The translations under genes were made by a program, and so were the position numbers. This document shows, one piece after another, positions 43,973 through 56,270 of a stretch of DNA of 64,000 nt. The DNA lies in the NCBI RefSeq assembly GCF_000412635.1, contig NZ_ASTG01000010.1, forward strand, positions 62,001-126,000. The letters are read 5' to 3'. The stretch is from Sphingobium bisphenolivorans. Lineage in GTDB: Bacteria; Pseudomonadota; Alphaproteobacteria; Sphingomonadales; Sphingomonadaceae. Position 1 is the stretch's first letter, and every line of letters begins with the position of its first letter. The notes beneath the pieces were generated by a model. It ran no database searches and was not told the DNA's origin. It saw only the letters and a program-made list of their open reading frames with translations.

Positions 43973-44680
43973 TCAGATGAGAAGGATGTCACCGGCATGA
44001 ATGGCACGGCTCTCGCCATTCGCCAAGCGCAGGATCAGCATGCCCTGGCGGTCGAGCGTGTCGAAGGTGCCTTCGATGACGTCGCCATCGGGCGGCACCA
44101 CGCGCATCGGGGTGCCGGTGGGGTGGGCATTGAGCAGCCAATGGGTGCGGACCGGATCCAGCCCCTGCGCGCGCCAGATGGCAAGCCAGTGCGCAAAAAG
44201 CTCCGCCAGCCGTTCGAGCAAGGCGCCGGCTTCCGCAGCGCTGGCCTTCTGCGCGTGAAGGCTGGTAACGGGGCGATCGAGGCCCTGCGGATGGCTGGCC
44301 ACATTGACGCCGATGCCCACGACAACGGCATCGCCGCTGCGCTCCAGCAGGATGCCCGCGATCTTGGCACCGTCGACCAGCACGTCATTGGGCCATTTGA
44401 TCTGGGCCTGCCCCGTGCAGAGCGGCGCGATTAAGGCGTGTACGGCATTGGCCGCGACCAGCGCCAGGCTATGCGGCGGGGGATCGGCGGCGCTCAGGCG
44501 AACAAGCGTGGAGCAATAGAGATTGCCGTCCACGCTCTCCCAGGAGCGTCCCATCCGCCCGCGTCCGCCGGTCTGCCGCCCCGCGCGCAGCCATGTTCCC
44601 TCCGGAACACCCTGCCCCACCAGTGCCTGCATGTCGGCGTTGGTGGAGCCGGTTTCCTCGACGAAGCGGATCTCGCTCAG
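43973..44680 (-). CDS. birA: Biotin--protein ligase, apparent CTG start
   Basis: Attaches biotin to acetyl-CoA carboxylase and related enzymes. Motifs are [20 protein letters not shown] and [20 protein letters not shown]. The first ATG, at 44632, would remove [14 protein letters not shown], the substrate-binding motif every BirA needs. The frame is open upstream with no ATG, GTG or TTG nearby, but a CTG at 44680 overlaps the nuoN stop as CTGA, the same layout as the ATGA junctions in this operon. From there the enzyme is 235 residues. It lacks a DNA-binding domain, so it is ligase only. Confidence 0.88.
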   Translation of the reverse strand: MSEIRFVEETGSTNADMQALVGQGVPEGTWLRAGRQTGGRGRMGRSWESVDGNLYCSTLVRLSAADPPPHSLALVAANAVHALIAPLCTGQAQIKWPNDVLVDGAKIAGILLERSGDAVVVGIGVNVASHPQGLDRPVTSLHAQKASAAEAGALLERLAELFAHWLAIWRAQGLDPVRTHWLLNAHPTGTPMRVVPPDGDVIEGTFDTLDRQGMLILRLANGESRAIHAGDILLI

Positions 44681-46113
44681 AACAGCGACGCCGCTGCCGC
44701 CGCGCTCGCCTTGTCGAGCGCAGGATTGAGCAGATAACCGAAGACGATCACTGCGGCGCAGGCCGTGAGGATGATATTTTCGACAGCGCCGCCGCGCGCC
44801 TCATAGGCCTCCGCCGGCTCATCGAAATACATCGTCTTGATGATCTTGAGATAATAGAAGGCGCCGATCACCGAGGCTGCGATGCCGAAGGCGGCGAGCG
44901 CGGTGAGGCCCGCTGCGACGGCTGCATCGAAGACAAGGAACTTGGCCCAGAAGCCGAAGAGCGGCGGGATGCCGGCCATGGAGAACATGAAGATGGCAAG
45001 CGCCGCCGCCAGCCCCTTGCGCGAGCGCGACAGGCCCGCAAGGCTGGCGATGGTTTCGACCGGACGGCCCTGCGCGTCGCGCATCTGGAGGATGCAGGCG
45101 AAGGCGCCGATCGTCATCACCACGTAGATCGCCATATAGCTCATCGTCGCGGCGACGCCGGCAGGCGTGCCGGTGGCGAGGCCGATCAGCGCGAAGCCGA
45201 CATTGTTGATCGACGAATAGGCCATCAGCCGCTTGATGTTGCTCTGGCCGATCGCCGCGACCGCGCCGAACAGGATGGAGGCCAGCGCGACGAAGATCAC
45301 GATCTGCTGCCAGTCGAGCCCGGCGGGACCCAGCGCCTCGATCGCGACGCGGACGGTGAGGCCCATCGCCGCAACCTTGGGGGCGCTGGCGAAGAAGGTG
45401 GTGACGGGCGTGGGCGCGCCTTCATAGACGTCGGGCGTCCACATGTGGAACGGTACGGCGCTGATCTTGAAAGCAAGGCCCGCGAGCACGAAGACCAGCC
45501 CGAACAGCTCGCCCTTGCCGACGCCATCGCCCAGCGCGACGGCGATGCCGTCGAAGCTGGTGCTGCCGGTGAAGCCGTAGAGCAGCGCCGTGCCGTAGAG
45601 CAGGATGCCGCTGGCGAGGGAACCGAGGACGAAATATTTGAGGCCCGCTTCGGAGGAACGCTCATCCTGACGCATGAAGCTGGCCAGAACATAGGCGGCG
45701 AGGCTCTGCATCTCGAGGCCGACATAGAGGGTCAGCATGTCGCCCGCCGACACCATCATGCCCATGCCGATGCTGCTGAACAGGATCAGGACGGGATATT
45801 CGGGGCGCAGCGCGCCGCCGACGATGAAGTAGCGCGGCGCGAGCAGGATCGCGCCTGCCGCCGCGGCATAGATCAGCGCCTTGGCGAAGACCGAGAAGGC
45901 GTCAGCACGGACAAGGCCATCAAAGGCGAGCGGGCCGTGGGCCAGCGAGCAGCTGAGCGCGACGCCGGCCACAGCGAGCGTCAGGACCGAGAGCCAGTTG
46001 ACGACGCGCGCGGTGGCGTCGCCGCCATAAGCCGCGATCAGCATCAGGATGAGGCCGCCTGCGGTCAGGATGAGCTCCGGCAGAACGGCCAGAAGGGAAG
46101 CGGAGTCGATCAT
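44677..46113 (-). CDS. nuoN: NADH-quinone oxidoreductase subunit N
   Basis: An antiporter-like membrane subunit of complex I, 478 residues with about 14 helices. The ATG at 46113 ([20 protein letters not shown]) shares a base with the nuoM stop. Family stretches are AYSSINNVGFALIGLATGTP, FKISAVPFHMWTPDVYEGAP and LAGLSRSRKGLAAALAIFMF, which include the conserved proton-channel lysines. Last nuo gene, but coupled onward to birA. Confidence 0.97.
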   Translation of the reverse strand: MIDSASLLAVLPELILTAGGLILMLIAAYGGDATARVVNWLSVLTLAVAGVALSCSLAHGPLAFDGLVRADAFSVFAKALIYAAAAGAILLAPRYFIVGGALRPEYPVLILFSSIGMGMMVSAGDMLTLYVGLEMQSLAAYVLASFMRQDERSSEAGLKYFVLGSLASGILLYGTALLYGFTGSTSFDGIAVALGDGVGKGELFGLVFVLAGLAFKISAVPFHMWTPDVYEGAPTPVTTFFASAPKVAAMGLTVRVAIEALGPAGLDWQQIVIFVALASILFGAVAAIGQSNIKRLMAYSSINNVGFALIGLATGTPAGVAATMSYMAIYVVMTIGAFACILQMRDAQGRPVETIASLAGLSRSRKGLAAALAIFMFSMAGIPPLFGFWAKFLVFDAAVAAGLTALAAFGIAASVIGAFYYLKIIKTMYFDEPAEAYEARGGAVENIILTACAAVIVFGYLLNPALDKASAAAAASLF

Positions 46114-47669
46114 CAGTGCGCCTCCCCGTGCGCAGTTGCTTCTTCGGTGTGATGCGCCTCGGCAGCCGGAACGACCGCGCCCATCTTGATCCTGGAGTCT
46201 CCGGCCGGAGCGGCCGAGGCGATGCGCGCTTCCAGCGCACGAATGTCGGACCGCATCGGGCTGAGGAAGCTTTCGGGATAGACGCCCATCCACAGCACCG
46301 CTGCGGCGATCGGCGCGAGCAGCCACATTTCGCGGCCTGACAGGTCGGGCATCGCGGCTGCGTCGGCATTCTTCTGCTCGCCATAGGCGATGCGGCGGTA
46401 GAGGTAGAGCATGTAGGCCGCGCCCAGAATGATGCCAGTCGTGCAGACCAGCGCGACCCAGCTCGACGCCTGATAGATGCCCATCAGCGACAGGAACTCG
46501 CCGACGAAGTTGCTGGTGCCCGGCAGGCCGACCGAGGCCATGGTGAACAGCAGGAACAGCACCGCATATTTGGGCATGTTGATGGAAAGGCCGCCATAAC
46601 GCGCGATCTCGCGGGTGTGCAGGCGGTCATAGATGACGCCGACGCAGAGGAACAGCGCGCCCGAGACGAGGCCGTGACCCAGCATCACCATCATCGCGCC
46701 CTCGATGCCCGCCTGGTTGAAGGCGAAGAGGCCAACGGTGACGATCGCCATGTGCGCGACCGAGGAATAGGCGATCAGCTTCTTCATGTCGGACTGCACC
46801 AGCGCGACAAGGCTGGTATAGACCACCGCCACCATCGACAGGCCCCAGACCAGCGGCGCTAGCTGCGCCGAGGCTTCGGGGAACATCGGCAGCGAGAAGC
46901 GGATGAAGCCGTAGCCGCCCATCTTCAGGAGCACGCCCGCCAGAATGACCGACCCCGCCGTTGGCGCCTGGACGTGCGCGTCGGGCAGCCAGGTGTGGAC
47001 CGGCCACATCGGCATCTTGACCGCGAAGCTCGCGAAGAAGGCGAGGAACAGCCAGGTCTGGATCTTGGGATCGAAATGATAGGCCATCAGCGTCGGAATG
47101 TCGGTCGTGCCCGCTTCATGCACCATCCACATCATCGCGATCAGCATCAGCACCGAGCCGAGCAGCGTGTAGAGGAAGAATTTGTACGAAGCGTAGATGC
47201 GATCCGCGCCGCCCCAGATGCCGATGATGAGATACATCGGGATCAGGCCGGCTTCGAACATGATGTAGAAGAGGTAGAGATCCTGCGCCGTGAAGACGCC
47301 GATCATCAGCACCTCCATGAACAGGAAGGCCGCCATATATTCGCCGACGCGCTTCTCGATCGCGAGCCAACTCGCCCCGATGCAGATCGGCATCAGGAAG
47401 ACGGTGAGCGCGATCAGCACGAGCGCGATGCCATCGATGCCGAGCGCCCAGGCGAAGCGGCCGAAGATCGGCGCATATTCCTGGAACTGCCATTGCGCCG
47501 CGCCCGCCGACTGGTCGAAATTGATCCAGAGGATGACGCCGAGCGCGAGATCGACCAGCGTCGCCACCAGCGCGATCAGGCGCGCCTGCGAAGCACCTGC
47601 GTAGAGACAGGCGATGGCCCCCGCCATCGGCACTGCCATCATCAGGGAAAGGATGGGGAAGCCGTCCAT
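46113..47669 (-). CDS. nuoM: NADH-quinone oxidoreductase subunit M
   Basis: An antiporter-like subunit, 518 residues and about 14 helices. [20 protein letters not shown] opens it; [20 protein letters not shown] and [20 protein letters not shown] are the conserved channel and broken-helix regions. The C-terminus is His/Ala-rich ([15 protein letters not shown]). It is coupled to nuoL and nuoN by one-base overlaps. Confidence 0.97.
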   Translation of the reverse strand: MDGFPILSLMMAVPMAGAIACLYAGASQARLIALVATLVDLALGVILWINFDQSAGAAQWQFQEYAPIFGRFAWALGIDGIALVLIALTVFLMPICIGASWLAIEKRVGEYMAAFLFMEVLMIGVFTAQDLYLFYIMFEAGLIPMYLIIGIWGGADRIYASYKFFLYTLLGSVLMLIAMMWMVHEAGTTDIPTLMAYHFDPKIQTWLFLAFFASFAVKMPMWPVHTWLPDAHVQAPTAGSVILAGVLLKMGGYGFIRFSLPMFPEASAQLAPLVWGLSMVAVVYTSLVALVQSDMKKLIAYSSVAHMAIVTVGLFAFNQAGIEGAMMVMLGHGLVSGALFLCVGVIYDRLHTREIARYGGLSINMPKYAVLFLLFTMASVGLPGTSNFVGEFLSLMGIYQASSWVALVCTTGIILGAAYMLYLYRRIAYGEQKNADAAAMPDLSGREMWLLAPIAAAVLWMGVYPESFLSPMRSDIRALEARIASAAPAGDSRIKMGAVVPAAEAHHTEEATAHGEAH

Positions 47670-49783
47670 TATCGTGTCATCGCCCAGGTTGCGGCCGCGG
47701 CGAGGCCGATCAGCATCACCAGCGCGTAGGTATAGAGGTAGCCGGACTGAAGCCGACGGGTGACTTTGTTGCCCTGCACGACCAGCGCGGCGAGGCCGTT
47801 TGGCCCGAAGCGGTCGATGAAGCCGACGTCACCGAACTTCCAGAAGAAGCGGCCGATGGCGAAGGCAGGCTTGACGAACAGGAAGTGATACAGTTCGTCG
47901 AAATACCATTTGTTGAGCAGGAACTGATAGAGAACGCCGAATTCGGCGACGAAACGGCGCGGCCAGTCGGTATTCTTGATGTAGCTGAGCCAGGCGATCA
48001 CGAAGCCCGCCAGCATCACCGCGAACGGCGAGAGCTTGACCCAGGTCGGCACTTCGTGGCTGGCGTGCATCAGATGACTGTCGAAGGCGAGCGCGCCCTT
48101 CCAGAACTCGACGCCCCCTTCAGGCCCCACGAACTGATCGTGGAAGATAAGGCCGGCAAACACCGCGCCGAGGCTCAGCACCACCAGCGGGATCAGCATG
48201 ACCCAAGGGCTTTCATGCGGATGATAGCCGCCAGTGCCGCCCTGCAGCGCATGCGCGTCGGTTTCGTGGCCGTGCGGATCGTGACCCGCATTTTCCTGCG
48301 CCGGGGCATTGGCATGCTCCGACCCATGGCCATGCGTCGCATGATCGTCATGCGCCGTTTCCTCGTCCGGCGATTCATGATGGCCGTGGATCGCGTGCTG
48401 GATATGCTCCGACGCGGCCCAGCGGGCTTTTCCGAAGAAGGTGAGGAACACCAGGCGCCAGCTGTAGAAGCTGGTGAGCAGCGCCGCGAACACACCGACG
48501 AGGAACGCACCGGTGCCGGCACCTCCAGCCGCGAAGGCGGACTCCAGGATCGCGTCCTTGGAATAGAAGCCGGCGAAACCATAGCCGACGAGCGGCAGGC
48601 CGACGCCTGTGATGGCGAGCGTGCCCAGCGTCATCGTCCAGAAGGTGATCGGGATCTCCTTACGGAGAGCGCCGTAATAACGCATGTCCTGCTCATGGTG
48701 CATCGCGTGAATGACCGAGCCGGCGCCCAAGAACAGCAGCGCCTTGAAGAAGGCGTGGGTGAAGAGATGGAACATCGCCGCGCCATAGGCGCCGACGCCC
48801 GCCGCGAAGAACATATAGCCCAGCTGCGAGCAGGTCGAATAGGCGATGACGCGCTTGATGTCGTTCTGCACCGTGCCGACGGTCGCCGCGAACAGACAGG
48901 TGGCCGCGCCGATGAAGGTGACGAAGCCGAGCGCCGTCGGCGACACCTCGAACATCGGCGACAGGCGGCACACCATGAACACGCCCGCGGTCACCATGGT
49001 CGCCGCGTGGATCAGCGCCGACACGGGCGTCGGGCCTTCCATCGCGTCCGGCAGCCAGGTGTGGAGGCCAAGCTGCGCCGACTTGCCCATCGCGCCGATG
49101 AACAGCAGCAGGCAGAGCACGGTCATAGTGTCGAAACGATAGCCGAGGAAGCCGATGGTCGAACCGGCCATGGACGGGGCAGCGGCCAGGATTTCCGGGA
49201 TCGAGATGGTGTTGAACACCAGATAGGTGCCGAAAATCCCCATCATGAAGCCAAGGTCGCCGACGCGGTTGACGACGAACGCCTTGATCGCGGCAGCGTT
49301 GGCAGAGGGCTTGCGGAACCAGAAGCCGATCAGCAGGTAGGAGGCAAGGCCAACGCCTTCCCAGCCAAAGAACATCTGGAGCAGATTGTTCGCCGTCACG
49401 AGCATCAGCATCGCGAAGGTGAAGAGCGACAGATAGGCGAAGAAGCGCGGCTGGTCCGGCTCCTCCTCCATATAACCCCAGCTATAGAGGTGGACGAGGC
49501 TGGACACGCTGGTGATGACCACCAGCATGACTGCCGTCATCGCGTCGACCCGCAGCGCCCATTGGGCGTCGAACGTGCCCGACTGAATCCAGGTGAAGGC
49601 GGGGACGACATAGGCTTCGGCGTGGCCGGTCAGGAAGCTGATGAAGATCGGCCAGCTCATCGCACAGGATGCGAACAGCGCGCCGGTCGTGACGATCTTG
49701 GCCGGCAGCTTGCCCAGAGCCTTGTTGCCAAGGCCGGCGATGGCAGCAGCCAGCAGCGGGAGAAGGACTATAAGCTGGATCAT
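47669..49783 (-). CDS. nuoL: NADH-quinone oxidoreductase subunit L
   Basis: The distal antiporter-like subunit with the long lateral helix, 704 residues. [20 protein letters not shown] and [20 protein letters not shown] are family hallmarks. Between helices, at about residues 465-525, is a hydrophilic loop very rich in His, Asp and Gly ([16 protein letters not shown]). Such a loop could bind metal ions. Ten bases separate it from nuoK. Confidence 0.97.
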   Translation of the reverse strand: MIQLIVLLPLLAAAIAGLGNKALGKLPAKIVTTGALFASCAMSWPIFISFLTGHAEAYVVPAFTWIQSGTFDAQWALRVDAMTAVMLVVITSVSSLVHLYSWGYMEEEPDQPRFFAYLSLFTFAMLMLVTANNLLQMFFGWEGVGLASYLLIGFWFRKPSANAAAIKAFVVNRVGDLGFMMGIFGTYLVFNTISIPEILAAAPSMAGSTIGFLGYRFDTMTVLCLLLFIGAMGKSAQLGLHTWLPDAMEGPTPVSALIHAATMVTAGVFMVCRLSPMFEVSPTALGFVTFIGAATCLFAATVGTVQNDIKRVIAYSTCSQLGYMFFAAGVGAYGAAMFHLFTHAFFKALLFLGAGSVIHAMHHEQDMRYYGALRKEIPITFWTMTLGTLAITGVGLPLVGYGFAGFYSKDAILESAFAAGGAGTGAFLVGVFAALLTSFYSWRLVFLTFFGKARWAASEHIQHAIHGHHESPDEETAHDDHATHGHGSEHANAPAQENAGHDPHGHETDAHALQGGTGGYHPHESPWVMLIPLVVLSLGAVFAGLIFHDQFVGPEGGVEFWKGALAFDSHLMHASHEVPTWVKLSPFAVMLAGFVIAWLSYIKNTDWPRRFVAEFGVLYQFLLNKWYFDELYHFLFVKPAFAIGRFFWKFGDVGFIDRFGPNGLAALVVQGNKVTRRLQSGYLYTYALVMLIGLAAAATWAMTR

Positions 49784-49792
49784 GACGAGGCT

Positions 49793-50098
49793 TTAGCCCT
49801 TCATCCGGTTGACATCGTCGACGGCGATCGTGCCGCGAGCGCGGAAGTAGATGACGAGGATGGCAAGGCCGATGGCCGCCTCACCCGCCGCCACCGTCAG
49901 CACGAACATCGAAAAGACCTGGCCGACCAGATCGCCGAGGAAGGCGCTGAACGCGACGAGGTTGATGTTCACGCTGAGGAGGATGAGCTCGATCGCCATC
50001 AGGATGATGATGACATTCTTCCGGTTGATGAAGATGCCAAGCACCCCCATCACGAACAGGATCGCGCTGACCACCAGATAATGCTGAAGGCCGATCAC
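49793..50098 (-). CDS. nuoK: NADH-quinone oxidoreductase subunit K
   Basis: A 101-residue three-helix subunit. The start is GTG at 50098, overlapping the nuoJ stop as GTGA; the longer upstream frame is antisense or overlapping noise. [20 protein letters not shown] and [20 protein letters not shown] carry the conserved membrane glutamate. Confidence 0.96.
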   Translation of the reverse strand: MIGLQHYLVVSAILFVMGVLGIFINRKNVIIILMAIELILLSVNINLVAFSAFLGDLVGQVFSMFVLTVAAGEAAIGLAILVIYFRARGTIAVDDVNRMKG

Positions 50099-50706
50099 AG
50101 CTCCACCCCCTGCCCCACGGGCTGATTGACGTTGCGCACGGCATCCTGCGGACGGCGGCGGTTCTGCTTCGCGATATTCTGCGGACGGACGCCGCCGCGA
50201 GCGCGGTGGGTGAGGACGATCGCCCCGATCATCGCGACCAGCAGGACGATGCCCGCCGCCTCGAAGAGGAAGATGTAGCGGGTGTAGAGCAGCGCGCCGA
50301 TCGCCTGAATGTTGCTGAGCTCCGGATTGACCGGCGCGGCGCGCTGGGCGAGTTCGATCGGACCCGCGCTCCAGATACCGATGCCGAGTACGATTTCCGC
50401 CAGCAGCACCAGCGCGATCAGCATGCCGAACGGCAGATAATCGACGAAACCGGCCCGCAGTTCGGCGAAGTCGATGTCGAGCATCATGACGACGAAGAGG
50501 AACAGCACGGCGACCGCGCCCACATAAACGATGACGAGCAGCATCGCGATGAATTCGGCGCCGAGCAGGACCATGAGGCCCGCCGCGTTGAAGAAGGCGA
50601 GGATCAGCCACAGCACCGAATGAACGGGATTGCGTGACAGGATCGTCAGCGCGCCGCTGCACACCACGATCGTGGCGAACAGATAGAAGGCGATAACGTG
50701 AATCAC
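50095..50706 (-). CDS. nuoJ: NADH-quinone oxidoreductase subunit J
   Basis: A 203-residue five-helix subunit. [20 protein letters not shown] and [20 protein letters not shown], including the pi-bulge helix, are typical. The C-terminal tail is longer and basic ([20 protein letters not shown]). It follows nuoI after 30 bases and is coupled to nuoK by GTGA. Confidence 0.96.
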   Translation of the reverse strand: MIHVIAFYLFATIVVCSGALTILSRNPVHSVLWLILAFFNAAGLMVLLGAEFIAMLLVIVYVGAVAVLFLFVVMMLDIDFAELRAGFVDYLPFGMLIALVLLAEIVLGIGIWSAGPIELAQRAAPVNPELSNIQAIGALLYTRYIFLFEAAGIVLLVAMIGAIVLTHRARGGVRPQNIAKQNRRRPQDAVRNVNQPVGQGVEL

Positions 50707-50736
50707 AGGATCATATTCCCCTTTGACGCGCGCGGC

Positions 50737-51222
50737 TTAACGATAGGGTGCATCGGCGGCAAGGTTCGCGGCGATGGCGCGTTCCCACTTGTCACCATTC
50801 TCAAGAAGCTTGGCCTTGTCGTAGATCAGCTCCTCGCGGGTTTCGGTCGAGAACTCGAAGTTCGGGCCTTCGACGACCGCGTCCACCGGGCAGGCTTCCT
50901 GACAGAAGCCGCAATAGATGCACTTGGTCATGTCGATGTCGTAGCGCGTGGTGCGGCGGCTGCCGTCCTCGCGCGGCTGCGCCTCGATCGTGATCGCCTG
51001 CGCCGGGCAGATCGCCTCGCACAGCTTGCACGCGATGCAGCGTTCCTCGCCATTGGGATAGCGGCGCAGCGCATGCTCCCCCCGGAACCGCGGCGAAATC
51101 GGGTTCTTCTCATAGGGGTAGTTGATCGTCGCCTTGGGCTTGAAAAAATATTTCAAGGTCAAAGCGTGCGCCTTCACGAACTCCCAGAGGGTGAAGGATT
51201 TGACATAATAGCCGAGGCTCAT
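50737..51222 (-). CDS. nuoI: NADH-quinone oxidoreductase subunit I
   Basis: The 161-residue ferredoxin-like subunit with clusters N6a and N6b: [16 protein letters not shown] and [16 protein letters not shown] supply eight cysteines. [20 protein letters not shown] is the true start, as its ATG forms an ATGA overlap with the nuoH stop; the upstream open frame covers nuoH sequence. Confidence 0.97.
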   Translation of the reverse strand: MSLGYYVKSFTLWEFVKAHALTLKYFFKPKATINYPYEKNPISPRFRGEHALRRYPNGEERCIACKLCEAICPAQAITIEAQPREDGSRRTTRYDIDMTKCIYCGFCQEACPVDAVVEGPNFEFSTETREELIYDKAKLLENGDKWERAIAANLAADAPYR

Positions 51223-52268
51223 TGAGCGCCTCCGTAGCGCGTAAACATGAGGAAGCCCGAAACCAGGAAGACGAAGAAGAGCGACGTCGGCAGGAAGATC
51301 TTCCAGCCCAGCCGCATCAGCTGGTCGTAGCGGTAGCGGGGCACCGTCGCCTTCACCCAGGAGAAGACGAAGAAGAAGAACAGGATCTTGGCGAACAGCC
51401 AGAGGATGCCGGGCACATAATAGAGTGGCGCCCAGTCGAGCGGCGGCAGGTAACCGCCCCAGAACAGGATCGCGTTCAGCGCACACATCAGGATGACGTT
51501 GGCATATTCGCCAAGCCAGAAGAGCGCAAAGGCCATGGACGAATATTCGGTCTGGTAACCGGCAACCAGTTCGGACTCTGCTTCGGTCAGGTCGAACGGC
51601 GCGCGGCCGGTTTCCGCCATGGCGCTGATCAGGAACATGATCGCCATCGGGAAGAGCAGCGGGTTGAAGCCGTTGCCGTTCAGGAAGCCATAATAGCCCT
51701 TCTGGCTTTCGACGATCGCGGTCAGGTTGAAGCTGCCGGCCCAGAGGACGACGCAGACCAGGATGAAGCCGATCGAGACTTCATAGCTGATCATCTGCGC
51801 GCTGGCGCGGATCGCGGAATAGAAGGGATATTTGGAGTTGGACGCCCAGCCCGACAGCACGATGCCATATACGCCCAGCGAGGATATGGCGAGGATGTAG
51901 AGCAGGCCGACATTGATGTTGGCGACGACCACGCCGACCTGGAACGGGATCACCGCCCAGGCGATCAGCGCCACCGTGAAGGTGATGATCGGCGCGATCA
52001 GGAACAGCGCGCGGTTGGCGGCCGAGGGGATGATGGTTTCCTGAAGGAAAACCTTGGCGCCGTCGGCGAAGGACTGGAGCAGGCCGAAGGGACCCACGAC
52101 GTTCGGACCACGACGCAGCGCCATCGCCGCCCAGATCTTGCGGTCGGCGTAGATGATCATCGCGACCGCGAGCATCAGCGGAAGGGCGATTACCAGGATG
52201 CCGATGATCGTCGCGAGCAGCCAGGCGCCTTCGAAGGGCAGGCCGAGATTCTGGAAGAAAGCGGTCAC
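51219..52268 (-). CDS. nuoH: NADH-quinone oxidoreductase subunit H
   Basis: The 349-residue subunit at the quinone entrance, eight helices. [40 protein letters not shown] and [20 protein letters not shown] are the conserved charged loops forming the E-channel. It is coupled to nuoG and nuoI by ATGA overlaps. Confidence 0.97.
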   Translation of the reverse strand: MTAFFQNLGLPFEGAWLLATIIGILVIALPLMLAVAMIIYADRKIWAAMALRRGPNVVGPFGLLQSFADGAKVFLQETIIPSAANRALFLIAPIITFTVALIAWAVIPFQVGVVVANINVGLLYILAISSLGVYGIVLSGWASNSKYPFYSAIRASAQMISYEVSIGFILVCVVLWAGSFNLTAIVESQKGYYGFLNGNGFNPLLFPMAIMFLISAMAETGRAPFDLTEAESELVAGYQTEYSSMAFALFWLGEYANVILMCALNAILFWGGYLPPLDWAPLYYVPGILWLFAKILFFFFVFSWVKATVPRYRYDQLMRLGWKIFLPTSLFFVFLVSGFLMFTRYGGAQ

Positions 52269-54286
52269 TCTGCGGCCTCCGCAAAGGTCTCACCGTGGAT
52301 CAGCTCGGCCGAGCATTGCTGCATCGTCGGGCTGGCGCGGCAGATGGCGTTGGTCAGGTAGAAATCCTTGATCGGCGAACCGAACTCGCCGCTGGCGCCG
52401 GTTGGCAGCGACGGCAAGTCTTTGAGGTTGTTTGGCCAGCCATAATCAGCAAGACCGATCTGGCCGAGCGCCGGCACGGCCTTCTCCATCTCGGCGCGGA
52501 GCTGCTCGAAGCTGTCGAAGGGCAAGGTCGCGCCGAGCACTTCGGACAGGGCGCGCAGGATCGACCAGTCCTCGCGGGCGTCGCCCGGCGCGAACACGGC
52601 TTTCTCGCCCCGCTGCACCCGGCCTTCGAGATTGACGTAGGTGCCGGCCTTTTCGGCATAACTTGCGCCCGGCAGGATCACGTCCGCCGCATGCGCGCCC
52701 TTGTCGCCGTGATGGCCGATATAGACTTTGAAGCTGTCCTCGAACGCGGAATAATCGACCTCGTCCGCACCGAGCGAGAAGAGCAGCTTGGGGCTCGCCG
52801 CCGCCACCGCCTTGATGCCGCCCTGCGTGGCGTAGCCGAGCATCAGCCCGCCCATGCGCGCCGCCGCGAAATGCAGGACATTATAGCCGTTCCAGCCTTC
52901 CTTGATCAGGCCCAGCGTTTCGACCAGCGCCAGCGTATCGCCATGCGCGCCGTCCTTCGCCAGCACGCCGCCGCCGACGATCATCGCCGGGCGCGCGGCC
53001 TTGCCGAACGCTTCCACCACCGCTTGCGGAAGCTTCGCCAGCAGCGAGGCGTCATTGCCCAGCCATTCGACCTTGTAGGTAAGGTCGACCTGCGGGCCTA
53101 TGCCAAAGACCTTCGCGCCCTTCTTGATCGCCTTGCGAAGCCTCGTGTTCACCAGCGGCGCTTCCCAGCGAAGATTGGTGCCGACCAGCAGGATCACGTC
53201 AGCGGTTTCGATGCCGTTCAGCGTCGTGTTGAAGTTGACCGCGGACAGGCTCGACACATCATAGGCAAGGCCGGTCTGACGCCCTTCCAGCATGGTGCCG
53301 CCTAGCTTCTCGACCAGCGCCTTGCCCGCGAACATCGTCTCGCAATCGAGCAGGTCGCCGGCCAGAGCCGCGACGCTGCCGCCATGCTGGACCGCCGCGA
53401 CGGCCGCGAATGCCTCGTTCCAGGTTGCCGGAACCAGCTTGCCGTCCTTGCGGACATAGGGCTTGTCGAGGCGTTTGCGTACCAGACCATCGACATTGTG
53501 CCGGGTCTTGTCGCTCGCCCATTCCTCGTTCACGTCATCATTGATGCGCGGAACGGCGCGCAGCACCTGACGGCCGCGGCTGTCGAGGCGGATATTGGTG
53601 CCGACCGCGTCCATCACGTCGATGGCGTGGGTCTTCTTGAGTTCCCAGGGACGCGCCTCGAACGCGTAGGGCTTCGACGTCAGCGCGCCTACGGGGCAAA
53701 GGTCCACCACATTGCCCGACAGTTCGCTCTTGGCGGCATGTTCAAGATAGGTGGTGATCTGCATATTCTCGCCGCGATAGATCGCGCCGATTTCCGGCAC
53801 GCCCGCGACTTCCTCGGCAAAGCGCACGCAGCGGGTGCACTGGATGCAGCGGGTCATGACGGTCTTGACGATCGGACCCATGTATTTCTCGGTGACCGCA
53901 CGCTTATTCTCGTCGAAGCGGCTGCCGCCCCGGCCATAGGCGACCGACTGGTCCTGCAGGTCGCACTCGCCGCCCTGATCGCAGATCGGGCAGTCGAGCG
54001 GGTGGTTGATGAGCAGGAACTCCATCACCCCTTCGCGCGCCTTCTTCACCATTTCGGTCTGGGTGAAGATCTCCTGATTCTCGGCGGCCGGCAGCGCGCA
54101 CGAAGCCTGCGGCTTGGGCGGTCCGGGCTTCACCTCGACCAGGCACATGCGGCAATTGCCCGCGATGCTGAGGCGCTCATGATAGCAGAAGCGGGGGATT
54201 TCCTTCCCCGCCATCTCACAGGCCTGGAGGACGGTGGCGCCCGCCGGGACTTCGAGTTCTACGCCGTCTACTTTGACCTTCGGCAT
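52265..54286 (-). CDS. nuoG: NADH-quinone oxidoreductase subunit G
   Basis: The 673-residue peripheral-arm subunit, of the shorter alphaproteobacterial/mitochondrial type. [20 protein letters not shown] binds the 2Fe-2S cluster, [18 protein letters not shown] the His/Cys cluster N5, and [17 protein letters not shown] with [14 protein letters not shown] cluster N4. The rest is a molybdopterin-oxidoreductase-like domain without cofactor function. Two bases separate it from nuoF. Confidence 0.97.
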   Translation of the reverse strand: MPKVKVDGVELEVPAGATVLQACEMAGKEIPRFCYHERLSIAGNCRMCLVEVKPGPPKPQASCALPAAENQEIFTQTEMVKKAREGVMEFLLINHPLDCPICDQGGECDLQDQSVAYGRGGSRFDENKRAVTEKYMGPIVKTVMTRCIQCTRCVRFAEEVAGVPEIGAIYRGENMQITTYLEHAAKSELSGNVVDLCPVGALTSKPYAFEARPWELKKTHAIDVMDAVGTNIRLDSRGRQVLRAVPRINDDVNEEWASDKTRHNVDGLVRKRLDKPYVRKDGKLVPATWNEAFAAVAAVQHGGSVAALAGDLLDCETMFAGKALVEKLGGTMLEGRQTGLAYDVSSLSAVNFNTTLNGIETADVILLVGTNLRWEAPLVNTRLRKAIKKGAKVFGIGPQVDLTYKVEWLGNDASLLAKLPQAVVEAFGKAARPAMIVGGGVLAKDGAHGDTLALVETLGLIKEGWNGYNVLHFAAARMGGLMLGYATQGGIKAVAAASPKLLFSLGADEVDYSAFEDSFKVYIGHHGDKGAHAADVILPGASYAEKAGTYVNLEGRVQRGEKAVFAPGDAREDWSILRALSEVLGATLPFDSFEQLRAEMEKAVPALGQIGLADYGWPNNLKDLPSLPTGASGEFGSPIKDFYLTNAICRASPTMQQCSAELIHGETFAEAAE

Positions 54287-54288
54287 GG

Positions 54289-55605
54289 TTACTCCGCTGC
54301 CTCCATGACGGGGGCGCTACCCTTGTTCTCGTTGATCCGGCGCTCGATTTCCGGGCGGAAATGGCGGATCAGGCCCTGGATCGGCCAAGCCGCCGCGTCG
54401 CCAAGCGCGCAGATGGTATGGCCCTCGACCTGCTTGGTGACCTCGTGCAGCATGTCGATTTCGCCGATGTCCGCCTCGCCCGAGCGCAGGCGCTCCATCA
54501 CGCGCCACATCCAGCCGGTGCCTTCGCGGCAGGGCGTGCACTGGCCGCAGCTCTCATGCTTGTAGAAGTAAGAGAGACGGCTGATCGCGCGGACAATGTC
54601 GGTCGACTTGTCCATGACGATGACGGCGGCGGTGCCGAGGCCGGAGCCGAGCGCCTTGAGGCCATCGAAGTCCATCGGCGCGTCCATGATCTGCTTGGCC
54701 GGAACCAGCGGCACCGACGACCCGCCGGGAATGACGGCGAGCAGATTGTCCCAGCCGCCACGAATGCCGCCGCAATGCCGGTCGATCAGTTCCTTGAAGC
54801 TGATGCCCATCGACTCTTCGACGACGCATGGCTTGTTCACATGGCCGCTGATCTGGAAGAGCTTGGTGCCCTTGTTATTCTCCCGCCCGAAGCTGGCGAA
54901 CCATTCGGAACCACGGCGCAGGATCGTCGGCGCGACCGCAATCGATTCCACATTGTTCACCGTCGTCGGGCAGCCATAGAGGCCGGCGCCCGCCGGGAAA
55001 GGCGGCTTCAGGCGCGGCTGGCCCTTCTTGCCTTCCAGGCTTTCGATCTGCGCGGTTTCCTCGCCGCAGATGTAGGCGCCCGCGCCGCGATGGACGAAGA
55101 CGTCGAAATCATAGCCCGATCCGCAGGCATTCTTGCCGAGGAAGCCCTTTTCATAGGCCTGCTCGACGGCGGCGAAGAGAACCTTCGCCTCATAGATGAA
55201 CTCGCCGCGGATATAGATATAGGCGGCGCGCGCGCGCATCGCGAAACCGGCGACCAGCGCGCCCTCGATCAGCTTGTGCGGATCGTGGCGGATGATCTCG
55301 CGGTCCTTGCACGATCCCGGCTCGGATTCGTCGGCGTTGATGACCAGGAAGCTCGGACGACCGTCTTTGCTTTCCTTGGGCATGAAGCTCCACTTCATGC
55401 CGGTCGGGAAGCCGGCGCCACCACGGCCGCGCAGGCCCGAGGCCTTGATGCGCTCGATGATCTCGTCCTGGCCGATTTCCAGCAGCTTCTTGGTATTGTC
55501 CCAATCGCCGCGCTTGATCGCCGCGTCGATGCCCCAATCCTGGAAGCCATAGACGTTGGTGAAGATGCGGTCCTTGTCGCTGAGAGGCGCAATCACGTCG
55601 CTCAT
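54289..55605 (-). CDS. nuoF: NADH-quinone oxidoreductase subunit F
   Basis: The NADH- and FMN-binding subunit, 438 residues. [20 protein letters not shown] is the NADH/FMN site, [20 protein letters not shown] the flavin loop, and [15 protein letters not shown] cluster N3. The ATG at 55605 forms an ATGA overlap with the nuoE stop; an ATG at 55611 adds two residues. Confidence 0.97.
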   Translation of the reverse strand: MSDVIAPLSDKDRIFTNVYGFQDWGIDAAIKRGDWDNTKKLLEIGQDEIIERIKASGLRGRGGAGFPTGMKWSFMPKESKDGRPSFLVINADESEPGSCKDREIIRHDPHKLIEGALVAGFAMRARAAYIYIRGEFIYEAKVLFAAVEQAYEKGFLGKNACGSGYDFDVFVHRGAGAYICGEETAQIESLEGKKGQPRLKPPFPAGAGLYGCPTTVNNVESIAVAPTILRRGSEWFASFGRENNKGTKLFQISGHVNKPCVVEESMGISFKELIDRHCGGIRGGWDNLLAVIPGGSSVPLVPAKQIMDAPMDFDGLKALGSGLGTAAVIVMDKSTDIVRAISRLSYFYKHESCGQCTPCREGTGWMWRVMERLRSGEADIGEIDMLHEVTKQVEGHTICALGDAAAWPIQGLIRHFRPEIERRINENKGSAPVMEAAE

Positions 55606-56270
55606 GCCCATTCGCCCCGATAGTCGTGATTTTCCTTGACCATGTCCTTGAGGCTGGTCGGCCCGCCTTCGGGGCAGCTTGTCTGACGATCGATCTGCGG
55701 ACCGATCTTGGGCTGCTTGCCAGCGGCGAGATCGTCGAGGATCGCGCTCATGCTGTCATAGGCCAGGTCTTCGTAATTATCGTCGTTGATCTGGACCATC
55801 GGCGCGTTGGCGCAGGCGCCCAGACACTCGACCTCGCTCAGGGTGAACAGGCCGTCGGGAGTCGTGCCGCCCTTCACCAGACCCTTGTTCTTGCAGGCCG
55901 AGAAGACATCGTCGGAACCGCGCAGCATGCAGGGCGTCGTCCCGCAGACCTGCACATGATAGCGGCCAACGGGAGCGAGGTTGTACATGGTGTAGAAGGT
56001 CGCGACCTCGTAAACCCGCATATAGGGCATGTCGAGCTGGTCGGCGATATATTCCATCACCGGCACCGGCAGCCAGCCCTGGGTCTGCGTTTCCGCGCCG
56101 ACCTGGCGCTGGGCGAGGTCGAGCAGCGGCATGACCGCCGACTGCTGACGACCGGCGGGATAACGGGCGATGACCTTCTTCGCCTGCTCGGCATTTTCGG
56201 CCGTCCACGCAAACGCGCCCCAGCGCGCGCGCGTTTCGGCCTCGTCCGGGATATGAACTGCGTCAGCCAT
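55602..56270 (-). CDS. nuoE: NADH-quinone oxidoreductase subunit E
   Basis: A 222-residue thioredoxin-like subunit with 2Fe-2S cluster N1a: [16 protein letters not shown] and [21 protein letters not shown] helical N-terminus ([20 protein letters not shown]) precedes it, and an unstructured C-terminal tail of about 50 residues follows the cluster domain. Its ATG shares one base with the nuoD stop. Confidence 0.97.
   Translation of the reverse strand: MADAVHIPDEAETRARWGAFAWTAENAEQAKKVIARYPAGRQQSAVMPLLDLAQRQVGAETQTQGWLPVPVMEYIADQLDMPYMRVYEVATFYTMYNLAPVGRYHVQVCGTTPCMLRGSDDVFSACKNKGLVKGGTTPDGLFTLSEVECLGACANAPMVQINDDNYEDLAYDSMSAILDDLAAGKQPKIGPQIDRQTSCPEGGPTSLKDMVKENHDYRGEWA

Noticed and set aside
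47885..50125. Plus-strand open frame of 746 codons opposite nuoL-nuoK
   Set aside because: Its His/Asp/Arg-rich content mirrors membrane protein codons; nuoL and nuoK are certain on the other strand.
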